This document shows positions 7,987 to 16,489 of a stretch of 33,028 bases of DNA, in pieces; position 1 is the first letter of the stretch, and every line of letters starts with the position of its first letter. The stretch spans positions 1 through 33,028 of the forward strand of contig PBSL01000026.1 in NCBI GenBank assembly GCA_002726205.1, given 5' to 3'. Below the pieces are notes generated by a model that ran no database searches, was not told where the DNA came from, and saw only the letters and a program-made list of their open reading frames with translations. The translations under genes and the position numbers were made by a program. The DNA is from Planctomycetaceae bacterium (lineage in GTDB: Bacteria; Planctomycetota; Planctomycetia; Planctomycetales; Planctomycetaceae).

Positions 7987-10026
7987 TTATTCCAGGAGTG
8001 TCTCGATTTCGCGGCAGAGGCAATCCAGCGCGGCGCGGGTTCCCTGGACGAACGGATCCTCTGCGGCGGGGACGTGAGTGTCGGCGTAGCCTTCGAGGAT
8101 TCTCTCGCCCCGCTGGTCGTCTCTGCTCTTGGAGAGGAAAACATCCTCGGCGATCTTGCGTTCGCGATCCTGCAGGTCGGAAAGCATTGCGGCGATATCG
8201 GTTCGGCCGACGAGGATCTGCCGCTGGTGTTCCCACCGCGGGTCATCGGAGGGTTCCTCGAGCAACGCACTCGCCGCGGGACAACGCGCGGTCAACCCGG
8301 TTGTCTCGAGCTGCTGTTTCAGGCCCCGCAAAGCGTACCACTCGATGTAGAAGCCGTAGGCCTTCACACCATCGTCGACCGCCGAGCGTGACATGCGGTT
8401 CTTTCCCAGGCCCTCGATGTCGTGGTCGAAATAGAGATCCTGGACCGTGGCCTGTTGCAGTCGCCCGAGGGCGACCTGCATCAACCCGACCGTCTCGGGG
8501 CGGAAGACGTCGAGCGAGGCGTCGGACCGTTTCGTCCGGTCCCGTTGCCGGTGTTTTTCCTCGTTTCGTTTGACCATGTAGATGTTGTGTAACAGGACCC
8601 AGCCCGGAAACAACTCGTTGATGGCCGGTGACCGGCCGGCGACGACCGCCGATGGTGTGTTGATCAGGGAGAAGGGGAATTCAACGCGTTGCGGCAGCGT
8701 GGTGACGCCGGCGGCGATGATCGAGTAGGGACTGCCTGTGAAATCGGCGGGGAACTTGACGAGGCAACCAAGGCCGAAGAACAGGCCCTCGCCACAGCGG
8801 ATCGACTGGTCGGGGGCGCGGCCGGTGTGATTGGATCCAACCTGGGCCCCGGCGGCGATGTTGCCCCGTCCCCCGGTCCAGGTTGCCGCAATCAACAGCG
8901 AGCGGTGATGGGCCGCCACGAATGATCCCAGCAGCGATGCGGTCACCTCGCCCTGCGAGACACTGGAATTGGTGCCCAGGATCGATCGAACGACCGAGGC
9001 ATTGTTCTCGACGACGGTTGCCTCGCCCAGGACCGAACTGCTGACCACCGCTCGGGTGGAAACGCGGCTGCCCCATTGCAGGACAGAACCGCTGATGCAC
9101 GCCCCGTCGGTTGCCAGCGTGGGCTGTTTTGCGGTTGAAAGCAGCGAGCTGTTTTCGATTAACTGGGCACCACGCACCACGGCCGATCGGCCAATGTAAG
9201 AGTCGACGATCCGCCCGGCGTCCCTGATCACCGCCCCCTCGTCGATGATCGTCACCGGGGCGTCGATCCCCCGGAGATAGTCCTCCACCAATTCCTGGTA
9301 GTCCTCCCCCAAGCCCCGCTCGTCGAGACAATCGACCAGTTCCCCGGCAATCGCGGCTGTCAGCTCGGCATAGACACCGATTTCCCTGTCAGCTGTCTCA
9401 CCATCGACCGGCAGTTTCAGGTCGCAGCCGTAACGTGATGACGAACCGCCGCCGGTGACACTGGCGGTCTGAAGGATTGCGGCTTCACGGGCAAGCAGCG
9501 TACCGGAGATGAGGCCGACACGGCTGACGACCGCTTCGTCACCGATCTCGCAGTCCTGCAATGTCGCGTCGTAAACGCCAGTCGGCAGCGTCGGTCCCCC
9601 GTCGAGTGTCCGTGGGGTGCCGGAGAAGCTGCCGAGAACGACGCGGCCCAGGAAACGGTTGTTGCGAACGTGTCCAGGCGTGAAGTTGCTGCCAACAAAC
9701 ACCGACGACCATGCCTGGGCCTGGTTGCCCTGCGACTCGAGTTGTTCGATCTCGGGACTGGTCAATTCGCGGGGCTGTTCGGTGAGAACCCAGCTGGTTG
9801 CTCGTCCGACGTGTTGGTTGACCGTGGCGACGACGCCGAGAAGATCCGAGTCGGCCATGGCGACCTTGATGGCCGACAGCAACCGGGTCCGGGAGGTCTC
9901 GGACGGTGTCGGGCGATCGCTCACGTTCAGGGGGTCCTCGTCGGAGTTGTCAACGAAGTGGTTCTTGCCAAGACCCGAAGGGATGTCAAGGGCGGGAACA
10001 GTGGAGGCTGGTTTCGCTATAATCAT
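7987..10026 (-). CDS. DUF4954 family protein with left-handed beta-helix (hexapeptide) core
   Basis: This is a 679-residue protein with no signal peptide. The start is taken at the ATG at 10026 (a TTG at 10038 would add four residues). Residues roughly 95-470 are a long series of short turns rich in small residues with buried I/V/L at regular spacing (VVRGAQLIENSSLL, GSVLQWGSRVSTRAVVSSSVLGEATVVENNASVV). This is the pattern of left-handed beta-helix acyl- and nucleotidyl-transferases such as the GlmU C-terminal domain. The C-terminal 200 residues are helical and charged (WVLLHNIYMVKRNEEKHRQRDR). The architecture matches DUF4954 proteins of Bacteroidetes and planctomycetes, whose function is unknown; a sugar-nucleotide or acyl transferase role is only an inference from the fold. 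It is divergent from the haem protein gene with 29 bp between start codons. Confidence 0.75.
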   Translation of the reverse strand: MIIAKPASTVPALDIPSGLGKNHFVDNSDEDPLNVSDRPTPSETSRTRLLSAIKVAMADSDLLGVVATVNQHVGRATSWVLTEQPRELTSPEIEQLESQGNQAQAWSSVFVGSNFTPGHVRNNRFLGRVVLGSFSGTPRTLDGGPTLPTGVYDATLQDCEIGDEAVVSRVGLISGTLLAREAAILQTASVTGGGSSSRYGCDLKLPVDGETADREIGVYAELTAAIAGELVDCLDERGLGEDYQELVEDYLRGIDAPVTIIDEGAVIRDAGRIVDSYIGRSAVVRGAQLIENSSLLSTAKQPTLATDGACISGSVLQWGSRVSTRAVVSSSVLGEATVVENNASVVRSILGTNSSVSQGEVTASLLGSFVAAHHRSLLIAATWTGGRGNIAAGAQVGSNHTGRAPDQSIRCGEGLFFGLGCLVKFPADFTGSPYSIIAAGVTTLPQRVEFPFSLINTPSAVVAGRSPAINELFPGWVLLHNIYMVKRNEEKHRQRDRTKRSDASLDVFRPETVGLMQVALGRLQQATVQDLYFDHDIEGLGKNRMSRSAVDDGVKAYGFYIEWYALRGLKQQLETTGLTARCPAASALLEEPSDDPRWEHQRQILVGRTDIAAMLSDLQDRERKIAEDVFLSKSRDDQRGERILEGYADTHVPAAEDPFVQGTRAALDCLCREIETLLE
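9995..10023 (+). promoter_or_regulatory. Candidate sigma70-like promoter of the PA14/multihaem gene
   Basis: A perfect TATAAT lies at 10018-10023, 32 bp ahead of the ATG at 10056. A poor -35 candidate (GGAACA, 9995-10000) sits 17 bp upstream. The -10 box is three bases from the divergent DUF4954 start codon, so the two promoters would overlap. It is supported only by sequence match. Confidence 0.4.
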
Positions 10027-10055
10027 CGGCGCGTTCAATCATCGAGGTGGGACAC

Positions 10056-13000
10056 ATGCGAAGCGGTTGGATCAACGTTGCCTGGATTCTGGTTGTGCTG
10101 TTGGTGGGCCTGGTTGGTCGAGCCGAAGCCGAACCTGCCGAGGAGTCCGATGGCGAGTTTCGGCCCGGCCTGGTGGCTGCCTACACCGCAGGAACGCGCA
10201 CCGTCGAACGGATCGATGATGACATCTCCTTTGACTGGGGCCCGTCGGCAGCCGACCAGCGATTGTCGACCGGAAAATTTTCGGCCCGCTGGAATGGCCA
10301 GTTGCTGGTTCGGCAACCGGGGCGTTATCGCCTGCACGCCTTCATCCGTGGGAAGATCAGCGTCCGGATCGGCGACCGCGAGGTCCTTCGAGCCGAGGCC
10401 GACAAGCCGGGATGGCACAGTGGTGCCGCTTTTGAGCTGGCATTTGGTGAAAAACAGCTGTCCGTCGAGTTCGTCAAGACCGCCACGACGGCCCGTGTGA
10501 TGCTTTGCTGGTCGTCGGACAAGTTTCCGCTCGAACCGATCCCGGCACACCTGCTGTTTCGGCCGGCCCCGCGAGACGATCTGGACCGTGTCGAAGTTGG
10601 TCGCGGGCTGTTCACGGCCCATCGCTGCAATCGCTGTCATCAGCGGGAAAATGAGATCGTCTCGGCACCGGGGCCGGACCTGACCGCTGCCACCACGGCG
10701 ACCGATCCGGCCGCGCTGGTGACACGGATCGTCGGCGAGACACGATCGACGGATCACGCCCGCATGCCCCGGCTGGGTGTCTCGCCGGCCGACGCCGCCG
10801 CGGTGGTTGCCTGGCTGTCCGCCCGCGGACGACGCGTCGCACTGTTGGCCGGTCCGCAGATCAAACAGAAGGATCGCAAGTCGTTTCTGGCCAGCGGGCA
10901 TCTCCTGTTGCAATCGTCTGGTTGCCTGGCCTGTCACCGAGTCGGGAAACGCGGTGGCCGAGTCGCTCACCCGGGGCCGGAACTTTCAGAAGTCGGGCGA
11001 CGACGTTCGCCGGCCTGGCTGTGGACGTGGTTGAAGGATCCGGCGCGATTGAACCGCGATCACCGGATGCCAGTCATCGCGATGAACGATCTCGAACGAT
11101 CTCAACTGGTCCTGGCACTGGCCTCCCTGGGCGGACCGTTCCGGGCAAAGACAAACAGCCCGACCGCCGCTGCGGTCAAACGAGGCGAAGCGGTCGTCCG
11201 CGCGGCGATGTGTGCCCGTTGTCACCGTCTCCCGCTCGAAAACGCGACGGCGGTGGAGCGAATCGCGGACCTGTCGGGTCCGGCCAGGGACTGGCGGTCG
11301 AGTTGCCTGGGCGAGACGGTCGATCTCAAGAAACGGCGGCCCGCCTACGGTCCGGCGTTGAACAAGGCCGATCGCCTGGCGATTCTCGCGTTTCTCGCCT
11401 CACGTACCGGCCCGAAACTCTCGGTGGCCTCGTCATTCGAACGGGGTCAGCGGGTGCTGAGAGCACGGAATTGTCTGTCCTGCCACGAACGGGGAACCGG
11501 CCGGGGCAACGCCGCGTTGGCCGGGACCGTTTCGCAAGAGATCAAGGAACTGAAAGGCCAAAGCCCGGCCCTGATGCCGCCGTCGTTGACAGCCGTCGGG
11601 GACAAGCTGATCGACAAGGCTCTCGAGGCGGCAATTGCCGGCCGGCAGAAGACGGTGAGAATGCCGTGGCTACGGATCCGGATGCCGCAGTTTGTCCACG
11701 CGGCTGAAGATCAACAGGCCCTGCGAGACTACCTGGTTGCCCATGATCGAATCCCGGATTCTCCACCGGAAGTCCCGGTCGTGGCTTCGAGAAAACAGGA
11801 CGAGCGGGTGCTGGTCGAAGGACAGGAACTGATCGGAGCCAAGGGCTTCAGTTGTATCGCCTGTCACCGGGTGGGGAATTATCAACCCAGAAACGTGGCG
11901 CTGGGAACGCGGGGATCGGACTTGATGGGCCTGGCCGGTTGGTTGCGGCGCGAGTACTTCCTCCGCTGGTGCCGGTCGCCGTTGAGGATCGTTCCCGGGA
12001 TGGAAATGCCGTCCTACATCAAGGCGGTTCCCGGGGTGCTTGGTGATGATGCCGACCGTCAACTGGCCGCCACCTGGGATGCTCTCAACGACAGCCGCTT
12101 CCAGCCGCCGACGAACCCGACGGCCGTCGAACAGTACCTGGTCGTCTCCGAGGGCCAGTCGCCGCGGATTGTGCGCGACGTGTTCACCAATCCCAAGTCC
12201 AACGGCGGTGGGTCGGTGGCCCGTGCACTGGCGATCGGTTTTCCCAACGGACACAACGTGCTGCTGGATCTCGATCGTGCGAACATGACGTCGTGGACCT
12301 TTGGCGATTTTGCTCGCCAGCGAACCCAGGGCAAGAGCTGGTTCTGGGACATGGCCGGGACGCCGGTAATCAGCGGCGGTCAACTTCGTTCGGACCTGGT
12401 GCTGGTCGCAGTCGATGGGCAGGGAGAGCCGGTCCGAGTCCACCGCCCTGAAAAAGACCCCGTGACGGCCGCCCAGCTGATCGGCTACCGGCAGGACAAC
12501 GCCGGGGCGGTGGTCGTGGAGTACCGGCTGCGGTTTCGAGCCAGGGGGAAGGACAGGAGAATCCGGGTTCGCGAGACGCTCAAGCCGATCGACCCAAAGG
12601 AATCGGCCGAGGGGACCACCGGCTGGGAGCGGGACGTGTCGGTGCGACCCGATCCGCCGCGGGGCCGCCAGACGCCGGCCGGGTTTTTCGCCGGACTGGC
12701 CGTTTATGTCGGGCGGCCGACCGCCGCTGCAACACTGGGACAGGCGACGGTCACCGCCTGGGAAAAATCCGGCAATTCAGCACGGCTTCGTGGCCGCCGG
12801 GACTGGCGGTCACTGCCCAAACAGGGGGCCCAGCAGTTCATCCGCCTGGCGGCAGCGACCTCCCAAAGAATCCTGCTGCGGTACACCTGCAAGCTGGAGG
12901 CCAAGCGACTGCCGTTGAAATCGCCGAAGATCGATCCGCTGCGGCCCGAGCCGGTGACGACGGTGCCCGGGTTCGAGGGCGTGAGATTGGCTCTGCCGCG

Positions 13001-14351
13001 GTCGATCATGCCCACGGGGATCACCTGGAGACCGGATGGCACACTGGCGATGACCTCGCTGAAGGGACACGTCTATCTCGCCCGCGATACCGACGGGGAT
13101 GGACTCGAGGATCGCCTCGAGCTGTTCGAGGAAGGACTGGCCGCGCCCTATGGGATCCTGGCCGACGGCGATGACCTGATCGTGGCGCACAAACCCGAGG
13201 TCCTGCGACTGCGGGACACCGACAAGGATGGGCGGGCTGATGTTCGCGAAGTCCTGGCGACCGGATGGGGCTACAGCGACGACTATCATGACTGGACGTG
13301 CGGCATCGTGCGGGACGGCAAGGGACGCCTGTACGTTGGACTGGGCAGCAACTACTCCCAGCGCAACCGCGTCGGAGCAACCAGTCGCTGGCGCGGCAAG
13401 GTGCTGAGAATCTCGTCTGGCGGCCGCGTCGAACCGGTTGGTCATTCGTTTCGTTACCCGACCGGACTGGCGATCGATGCCGCGGGACGGATCTTTGTCA
13501 GTGACAACCAGGGCGTGCAGAACACGTTCAACGAGATCAACCACCTGGTGACCGGTCGCAACTACGGGGTGCCGAGTCGGTTCGAAGAGAAACACGCCTC
13601 GGCGGCCGTGCCACCGGCGATTCACGTGCCGCATCCCTGGTCGCGCAGTGTCAATGGCCTGGTGTTTCTGCCGGGAGACTTCGGGGATCCATCGATGATC
13701 AACCACGGGATCGGTTGCGAGTACGACAACCGGTTCCTGGTCCGGTTCACCTTGCAGGAGGTCGGGGGCGAGATGCAGGGGGCCGTTTATCACTTCAGTC
13801 GTCCCGGCGTCGGTGCCGGTGGAAAGAACTTCGTCGGTCCACTGTGCAGTGCGGTCAGCCCGGATGGTGACATTTACGTCGGGAACATCTTCGACAGCGG
13901 ATGGCTGGGCGGACGCAACACCGGCACGATCACCCGGCTCAGGCAAAGTCGGAACCGGCCCAACGGCCTCCGCGAACTGACGGCGGTGCCCGGGGGATTC
14001 CTGTTGAAATTTGCATCGGCCGTCGATCGAAAGACCGCCGGCCTGGCTCAATCGTATTCGGTGTCGGGCTACACGAGGGTCTGGAAGGGGGGATACACCA
14101 CGACCGATTCCGGGCGTCACAAGGCGACGGTTCGCCAGGCCACCGTGGCCGGGGACGGACGCAGCGTGCTGCTGGCCGTCGAGGGACTCAAGAAACGGCA
14201 CGTTTACGAGGTGACCTGTGCTAGGATCGGCAGCGGCGGTGCCCAACTGTGGCCGGCCACCGGTCACTACAGCCTGCAGCGGCTTCCCGTGAAGGCCGCG
14301 GCCGATCGAAGCCGACCACGACGGTCGCAGCAGGAGATCTCGACGAAGTGA
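10056..14351 (+). CDS. PVC-type multihaem CxxCH protein with PA14 domain and C-terminal beta-propeller
   Basis: This large exported protein (1431 residues) probably binds c-type haems and a sugar-like ligand. The start is the ATG at 10056, with GAGGTGGGA upstream and a signal peptide right after (INVAWILVVLLVGLVGRAEA). Domains in order: a PA14-like carbohydrate-binding domain (about residues 30-165); a cytochrome region with five CxxCH motifs starting at C191, C290, C386, C473 and C600; a long linker of beta-rich sequence (about 690-960); and a propeller of the planctomycete membrane-bound-dehydrogenase/DUF7133 type (about 968-1320). In the propeller, two D-x-D-x-D-G stretches (DTDGDGLED, DTDKDGRAD) look Ca2+-binding. 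The family is abundant in planctomycetes and linked to periplasmic polysaccharide oxidation, without a proven reaction. Its stop codon overlaps the start of the next gene. Confidence 0.9.
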   Translation: MRSGWINVAWILVVLLVGLVGRAEAEPAEESDGEFRPGLVAAYTAGTRTVERIDDDISFDWGPSAADQRLSTGKFSARWNGQLLVRQPGRYRLHAFIRGKISVRIGDREVLRAEADKPGWHSGAAFELAFGEKQLSVEFVKTATTARVMLCWSSDKFPLEPIPAHLLFRPAPRDDLDRVEVGRGLFTAHRCNRCHQRENEIVSAPGPDLTAATTATDPAALVTRIVGETRSTDHARMPRLGVSPADAAAVVAWLSARGRRVALLAGPQIKQKDRKSFLASGHLLLQSSGCLACHRVGKRGGRVAHPGPELSEVGRRRSPAWLWTWLKDPARLNRDHRMPVIAMNDLERSQLVLALASLGGPFRAKTNSPTAAAVKRGEAVVRAAMCARCHRLPLENATAVERIADLSGPARDWRSSCLGETVDLKKRRPAYGPALNKADRLAILAFLASRTGPKLSVASSFERGQRVLRARNCLSCHERGTGRGNAALAGTVSQEIKELKGQSPALMPPSLTAVGDKLIDKALEAAIAGRQKTVRMPWLRIRMPQFVHAAEDQQALRDYLVAHDRIPDSPPEVPVVASRKQDERVLVEGQELIGAKGFSCIACHRVGNYQPRNVALGTRGSDLMGLAGWLRREYFLRWCRSPLRIVPGMEMPSYIKAVPGVLGDDADRQLAATWDALNDSRFQPPTNPTAVEQYLVVSEGQSPRIVRDVFTNPKSNGGGSVARALAIGFPNGHNVLLDLDRANMTSWTFGDFARQRTQGKSWFWDMAGTPVISGGQLRSDLVLVAVDGQGEPVRVHRPEKDPVTAAQLIGYRQDNAGAVVVEYRLRFRARGKDRRIRVRETLKPIDPKESAEGTTGWERDVSVRPDPPRGRQTPAGFFAGLAVYVGRPTAAATLGQATVTAWEKSGNSARLRGRRDWRSLPKQGAQQFIRLAAATSQRILLRYTCKLEAKRLPLKSPKIDPLRPEPVTTVPGFEGVRLALPRSIMPTGITWRPDGTLAMTSLKGHVYLARDTDGDGLEDRLELFEEGLAAPYGILADGDDLIVAHKPEVLRLRDTDKDGRADVREVLATGWGYSDDYHDWTCGIVRDGKGRLYVGLGSNYSQRNRVGATSRWRGKVLRISSGGRVEPVGHSFRYPTGLAIDAAGRIFVSDNQGVQNTFNEINHLVTGRNYGVPSRFEEKHASAAVPPAIHVPHPWSRSVNGLVFLPGDFGDPSMINHGIGCEYDNRFLVRFTLQEVGGEMQGAVYHFSRPGVGAGGKNFVGPLCSAVSPDGDIYVGNIFDSGWLGGRNTGTITRLRQSRNRPNGLRELTAVPGGFLLKFASAVDRKTAGLAQSYSVSGYTRVWKGGYTTTDSGRHKATVRQATVAGDGRSVLLAVEGLKKRHVYEVTCARIGSGGAQLWPATGHYSLQRLPVKAAADRSRPRRSQQEISTK

Positions 14352-14758
14352 TTTCACCGACCACCGAAGAACTGGTTGCCTTTCTCGACGAGCAGTTGCC
14401 CGCCGAGCGGATGGCGGAGATCGAGCAGGCGTTGCGGGATGACGAGAAGTTGCAGCACCGCCTTGCCGGAGCCGTCCGGCGGCAGAATCCCGGCCAACAT
14501 TCGGTGGGGGCCATCTGGCGCCGCCGCCACCTGAGTTGTCCGAGCCGCGCCGAGCTGGGCAGTTTCCTGCTGGGGGCCGCGACCGAGACGGTGGCCGCGT
14601 ACCTGGATTTTCACTTGAGGGTGGTGGGCTGCCGGTACTGCGCGGCGAATCTCGAGGATCTGCGGGACGCTTCGGAGTCGGCCGCCAGCGACGACACCGC
14701 CAGCAGGCGTCGCCGCAAGTTCTTCCAGTCGTCGGTTGGCCATCTGCAGTCGGACTGA
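14348..14758 (+). CDS. Small anti-sigma-like protein, translationally coupled to the multihaem gene
   Basis: This is a 136-residue protein whose GTG start at 14348 overlaps the preceding TGA (GTGA), with AGGAG about 12 bases ahead; the upstream in-frame extension to 14249 overlaps the haem gene and is unlikely. The N-terminal 40 residues (TTEELVAFLDEQLPAERMAEIEQAL) resemble the start of zinc-finger anti-sigma factors. The middle carries DFHLRVVGCRYCAANLEDL, an H-x5-C-x2-C arrangement close to, but not the same as, the ZAS motif. The C-terminus is Arg-rich. No membrane segment is visible. No sigma factor gene lies in the window. The coupling suggests it controls or responds to its large partner. 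The anti-sigma link is an inference from a short resemblance. Confidence 0.6.
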   Translation: MISPTTEELVAFLDEQLPAERMAEIEQALRDDEKLQHRLAGAVRRQNPGQHSVGAIWRRRHLSCPSRAELGSFLLGAATETVAAYLDFHLRVVGCRYCAANLEDLRDASESAASDDTASRRRRKFFQSSVGHLQSD

Positions 14759-14776
14759 AAGAAGCCGGGCCGCCGT

Positions 14777-15589
14777 CTAGCTGCTTTTGCCGGGCTTGGG
14801 TTTTTCGGCCTTCTTTTTCGCCTTTGCCGCCAGCAACTCGTAGTGCAGTCGGCCGACCTGCCACATGTAGTGAGGGCCGAAGCCGGAGCGAGGGCCCCAG
14901 GTGTTGGCGACAGCCTCGCGGAGGTGGGCGAGCGCCTTTTGGTCGCGGTCATGGATGGCGTGGTCGAGCCCGATGTAGAGCTGGGCATAGAACAACCGTT
15001 TTTCCCGCTCGGTCTTGTCGATCTTTGCCGAGGTGATCGACGCCAGGATCTTCTCGGGAGTGGTCTTTCCGGCGAAGAGCCGGTAGACCGACGGAAACGG
15101 CTCGCGGTCATCCTTCTTGTACTTCAGCAACCCCTGTCGTGCTCTTGCCAGTCCGTAAGCGCGGGCCTGTGAGAAGAACCGCCAGATGCCGTTTTCCCGA
15201 TCGACATCGTCAAACGAGTTGTAGATCTCGAACTGGTGAGCGGCTTTCTTGAACGTCCCCGCATAGAACCAGGCGATTCCCCGTCGCCAGTGCGGCGCGT
15301 CGAGTTTCTTGTCGAGTTCGACCATCTTCTCGTAGTCGGTCACGGCCGCGTCGAACCGGCCGAGATAAAACAGGGCATCGGCCCGCCGGGAATAGAACCC
15401 GACGCGGTCAGGTTGGTCCTTGATCTGCGAGGTGAGCTGCTTCACCTGTTTTTCCCAGGTCTCCTTCATCGTCTTTATCGTCTTTCGGGTCTCGCTGGAA
15501 AGGGGGGGGGCGTCGGCGCCCCGGCTCGCGGTGGGTCCCAGGGTGAGCAGTGAAAGGATCGAGAGCGTGGCGACGGGCAGGCGCATCAC
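14777..15589 (-). CDS. Exported TPR-containing protein of unknown function
   Basis: This is a 270-residue protein with a signal peptide (RLPVATLSILSLLTLGPTASRGA). Tetratricopeptide-like helices follow from about residue 55: YSRRADALFYLGRFDAAVTDYEKMVELD, then HWRRGIAWFYAGTFKKAAHQFEIY, and a further pair near ALAHLREAVANTWGPRSGFG. The C-terminus is Lys-rich (KAKKKAEKPKPGK). TPR proteins of this sort act as protein-protein adaptors in the periplasm; no partner is evident. A run of nine G on the plus strand (15502-15510) lies in codons 26-29. Its stop is 18 bp from the convergent small gene. Confidence 0.75.
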   Translation of the reverse strand: MMRLPVATLSILSLLTLGPTASRGADAPPLSSETRKTIKTMKETWEKQVKQLTSQIKDQPDRVGFYSRRADALFYLGRFDAAVTDYEKMVELDKKLDAPHWRRGIAWFYAGTFKKAAHQFEIYNSFDDVDRENGIWRFFSQARAYGLARARQGLLKYKKDDREPFPSVYRLFAGKTTPEKILASITSAKIDKTEREKRLFYAQLYIGLDHAIHDRDQKALAHLREAVANTWGPRSGFGPHYMWQVGRLHYELLAAKAKKKAEKPKPGKSS

Positions 15590-15730
15590 GTGGGGTCTCC
15601 AGTCAGGGGATCACTGCGGTGATGATATCCGGCCGCCGACACGGTCGCTACACTCACCGGGGAGGTCGGTCATCCGCCGCCTGGTGAGAATGCTCGGTTC
15701 GGGTTGGACACGGGAAAATAAGAGGGTCGC

Positions 15731-16489
15731 ATGGGAAATCTGGACGGCAAGGTGGCGATCGTGACCGGGGGGGGGTCGGGAATCGGAGCGGCGACGTGTC
15801 GACGACTGGGCGAGGCCGGGGCCCGCGTGTTCGTGGCGGAAATCAACGAGGAAACCGGCCAGGCGGTGGCCGAGACGATTCCGGCAGCGCGTTTCGTCGC
15901 CACCGACGTGACCTGCGAGCAGAGTGTCCAGACGCTGGTCGCGCAGGTGATCGACGAATGTGGTGGAATCGACATCCTGGTCAACAACGCCGCGGTGTTT
16001 GTGCTGAGAGGAATCGATGCCAGCGACGAGGAGTGGCGGCGGAGCCTGGAGGTCAACGTGATGGGCGCGGCGCGGATGGCGCGGGCCGTCGTGCCGGTGA
16101 TGCAGGACGCCGGAAGCGGTGCGATCGTCAACATGGGATCGATCTCCAGTTTTCTCGCCCAGCCGGAATTCGTGACCTACAACGCATCGAAAGCGGCGAT
16201 TGCCGCCATGACCCGTTGCCTGGCACTGGATGTCGCGCCCCACGGGATCCGTGTCAACGCCGTCTGTCCCGGGACCGTCTGGACACCCGTCGTCGAACAG
16301 ATGGCCCGCGACAAGGGGCTCGATCGCGATGCGGCCGAGACGCACGCGGACTTCGGGGGCGCTCACATGCTGTGCCGCCTGGCCGAGCCTCGCGAGATCG
16401 CCAACGCGGTCTGTTTCCTGGCGTCTGACGAAGCGTCGTTCATCACCGCCGAGTGCCTGATGGTCGATGGGGGCTACGCGGCCAAGTGA
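15731..16489 (+). CDS. SDR family NAD(P)-dependent oxidoreductase
   Basis: This is a 252-residue classical short-chain dehydrogenase/reductase. The cofactor motif T-G-G-G-S-G-I-G is at residues 12-19, N-N-A-A at 85-88, and the catalytic Ser (137), Tyr150 and Lys154 are in YNASK. The C-terminal V-D-G-G-Y is intact. An acidic residue at the end of strand 2 (VAEINEE) suggests NAD rather than NADP. A purine-rich AGAGGG precedes the ATG at 15731. The coding sequence for the T-G-G-G motif includes a run of nine G. The last 47 bp overlap the end of the convergent ZIP gene. Substrate unknown; no pathway partner on the same strand is close by. Confidence 0.9.
   Translation: MGNLDGKVAIVTGGGSGIGAATCRRLGEAGARVFVAEINEETGQAVAETIPAARFVATDVTCEQSVQTLVAQVIDECGGIDILVNNAAVFVLRGIDASDEEWRRSLEVNVMGAARMARAVVPVMQDAGSGAIVNMGSISSFLAQPEFVTYNASKAAIAAMTRCLALDVAPHGIRVNAVCPGTVWTPVVEQMARDKGLDRDAAETHADFGGAHMLCRLAEPREIANAVCFLASDEASFITAECLMVDGGYAAK

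Noticed and set aside
12810-14864. A 684-codon minus-strand frame opposite the haem protein gene
   Set aside because: Composition is Arg/Pro/Gly-rich and domain-free; the plus strand encodes the clear propeller and the small coupled protein.
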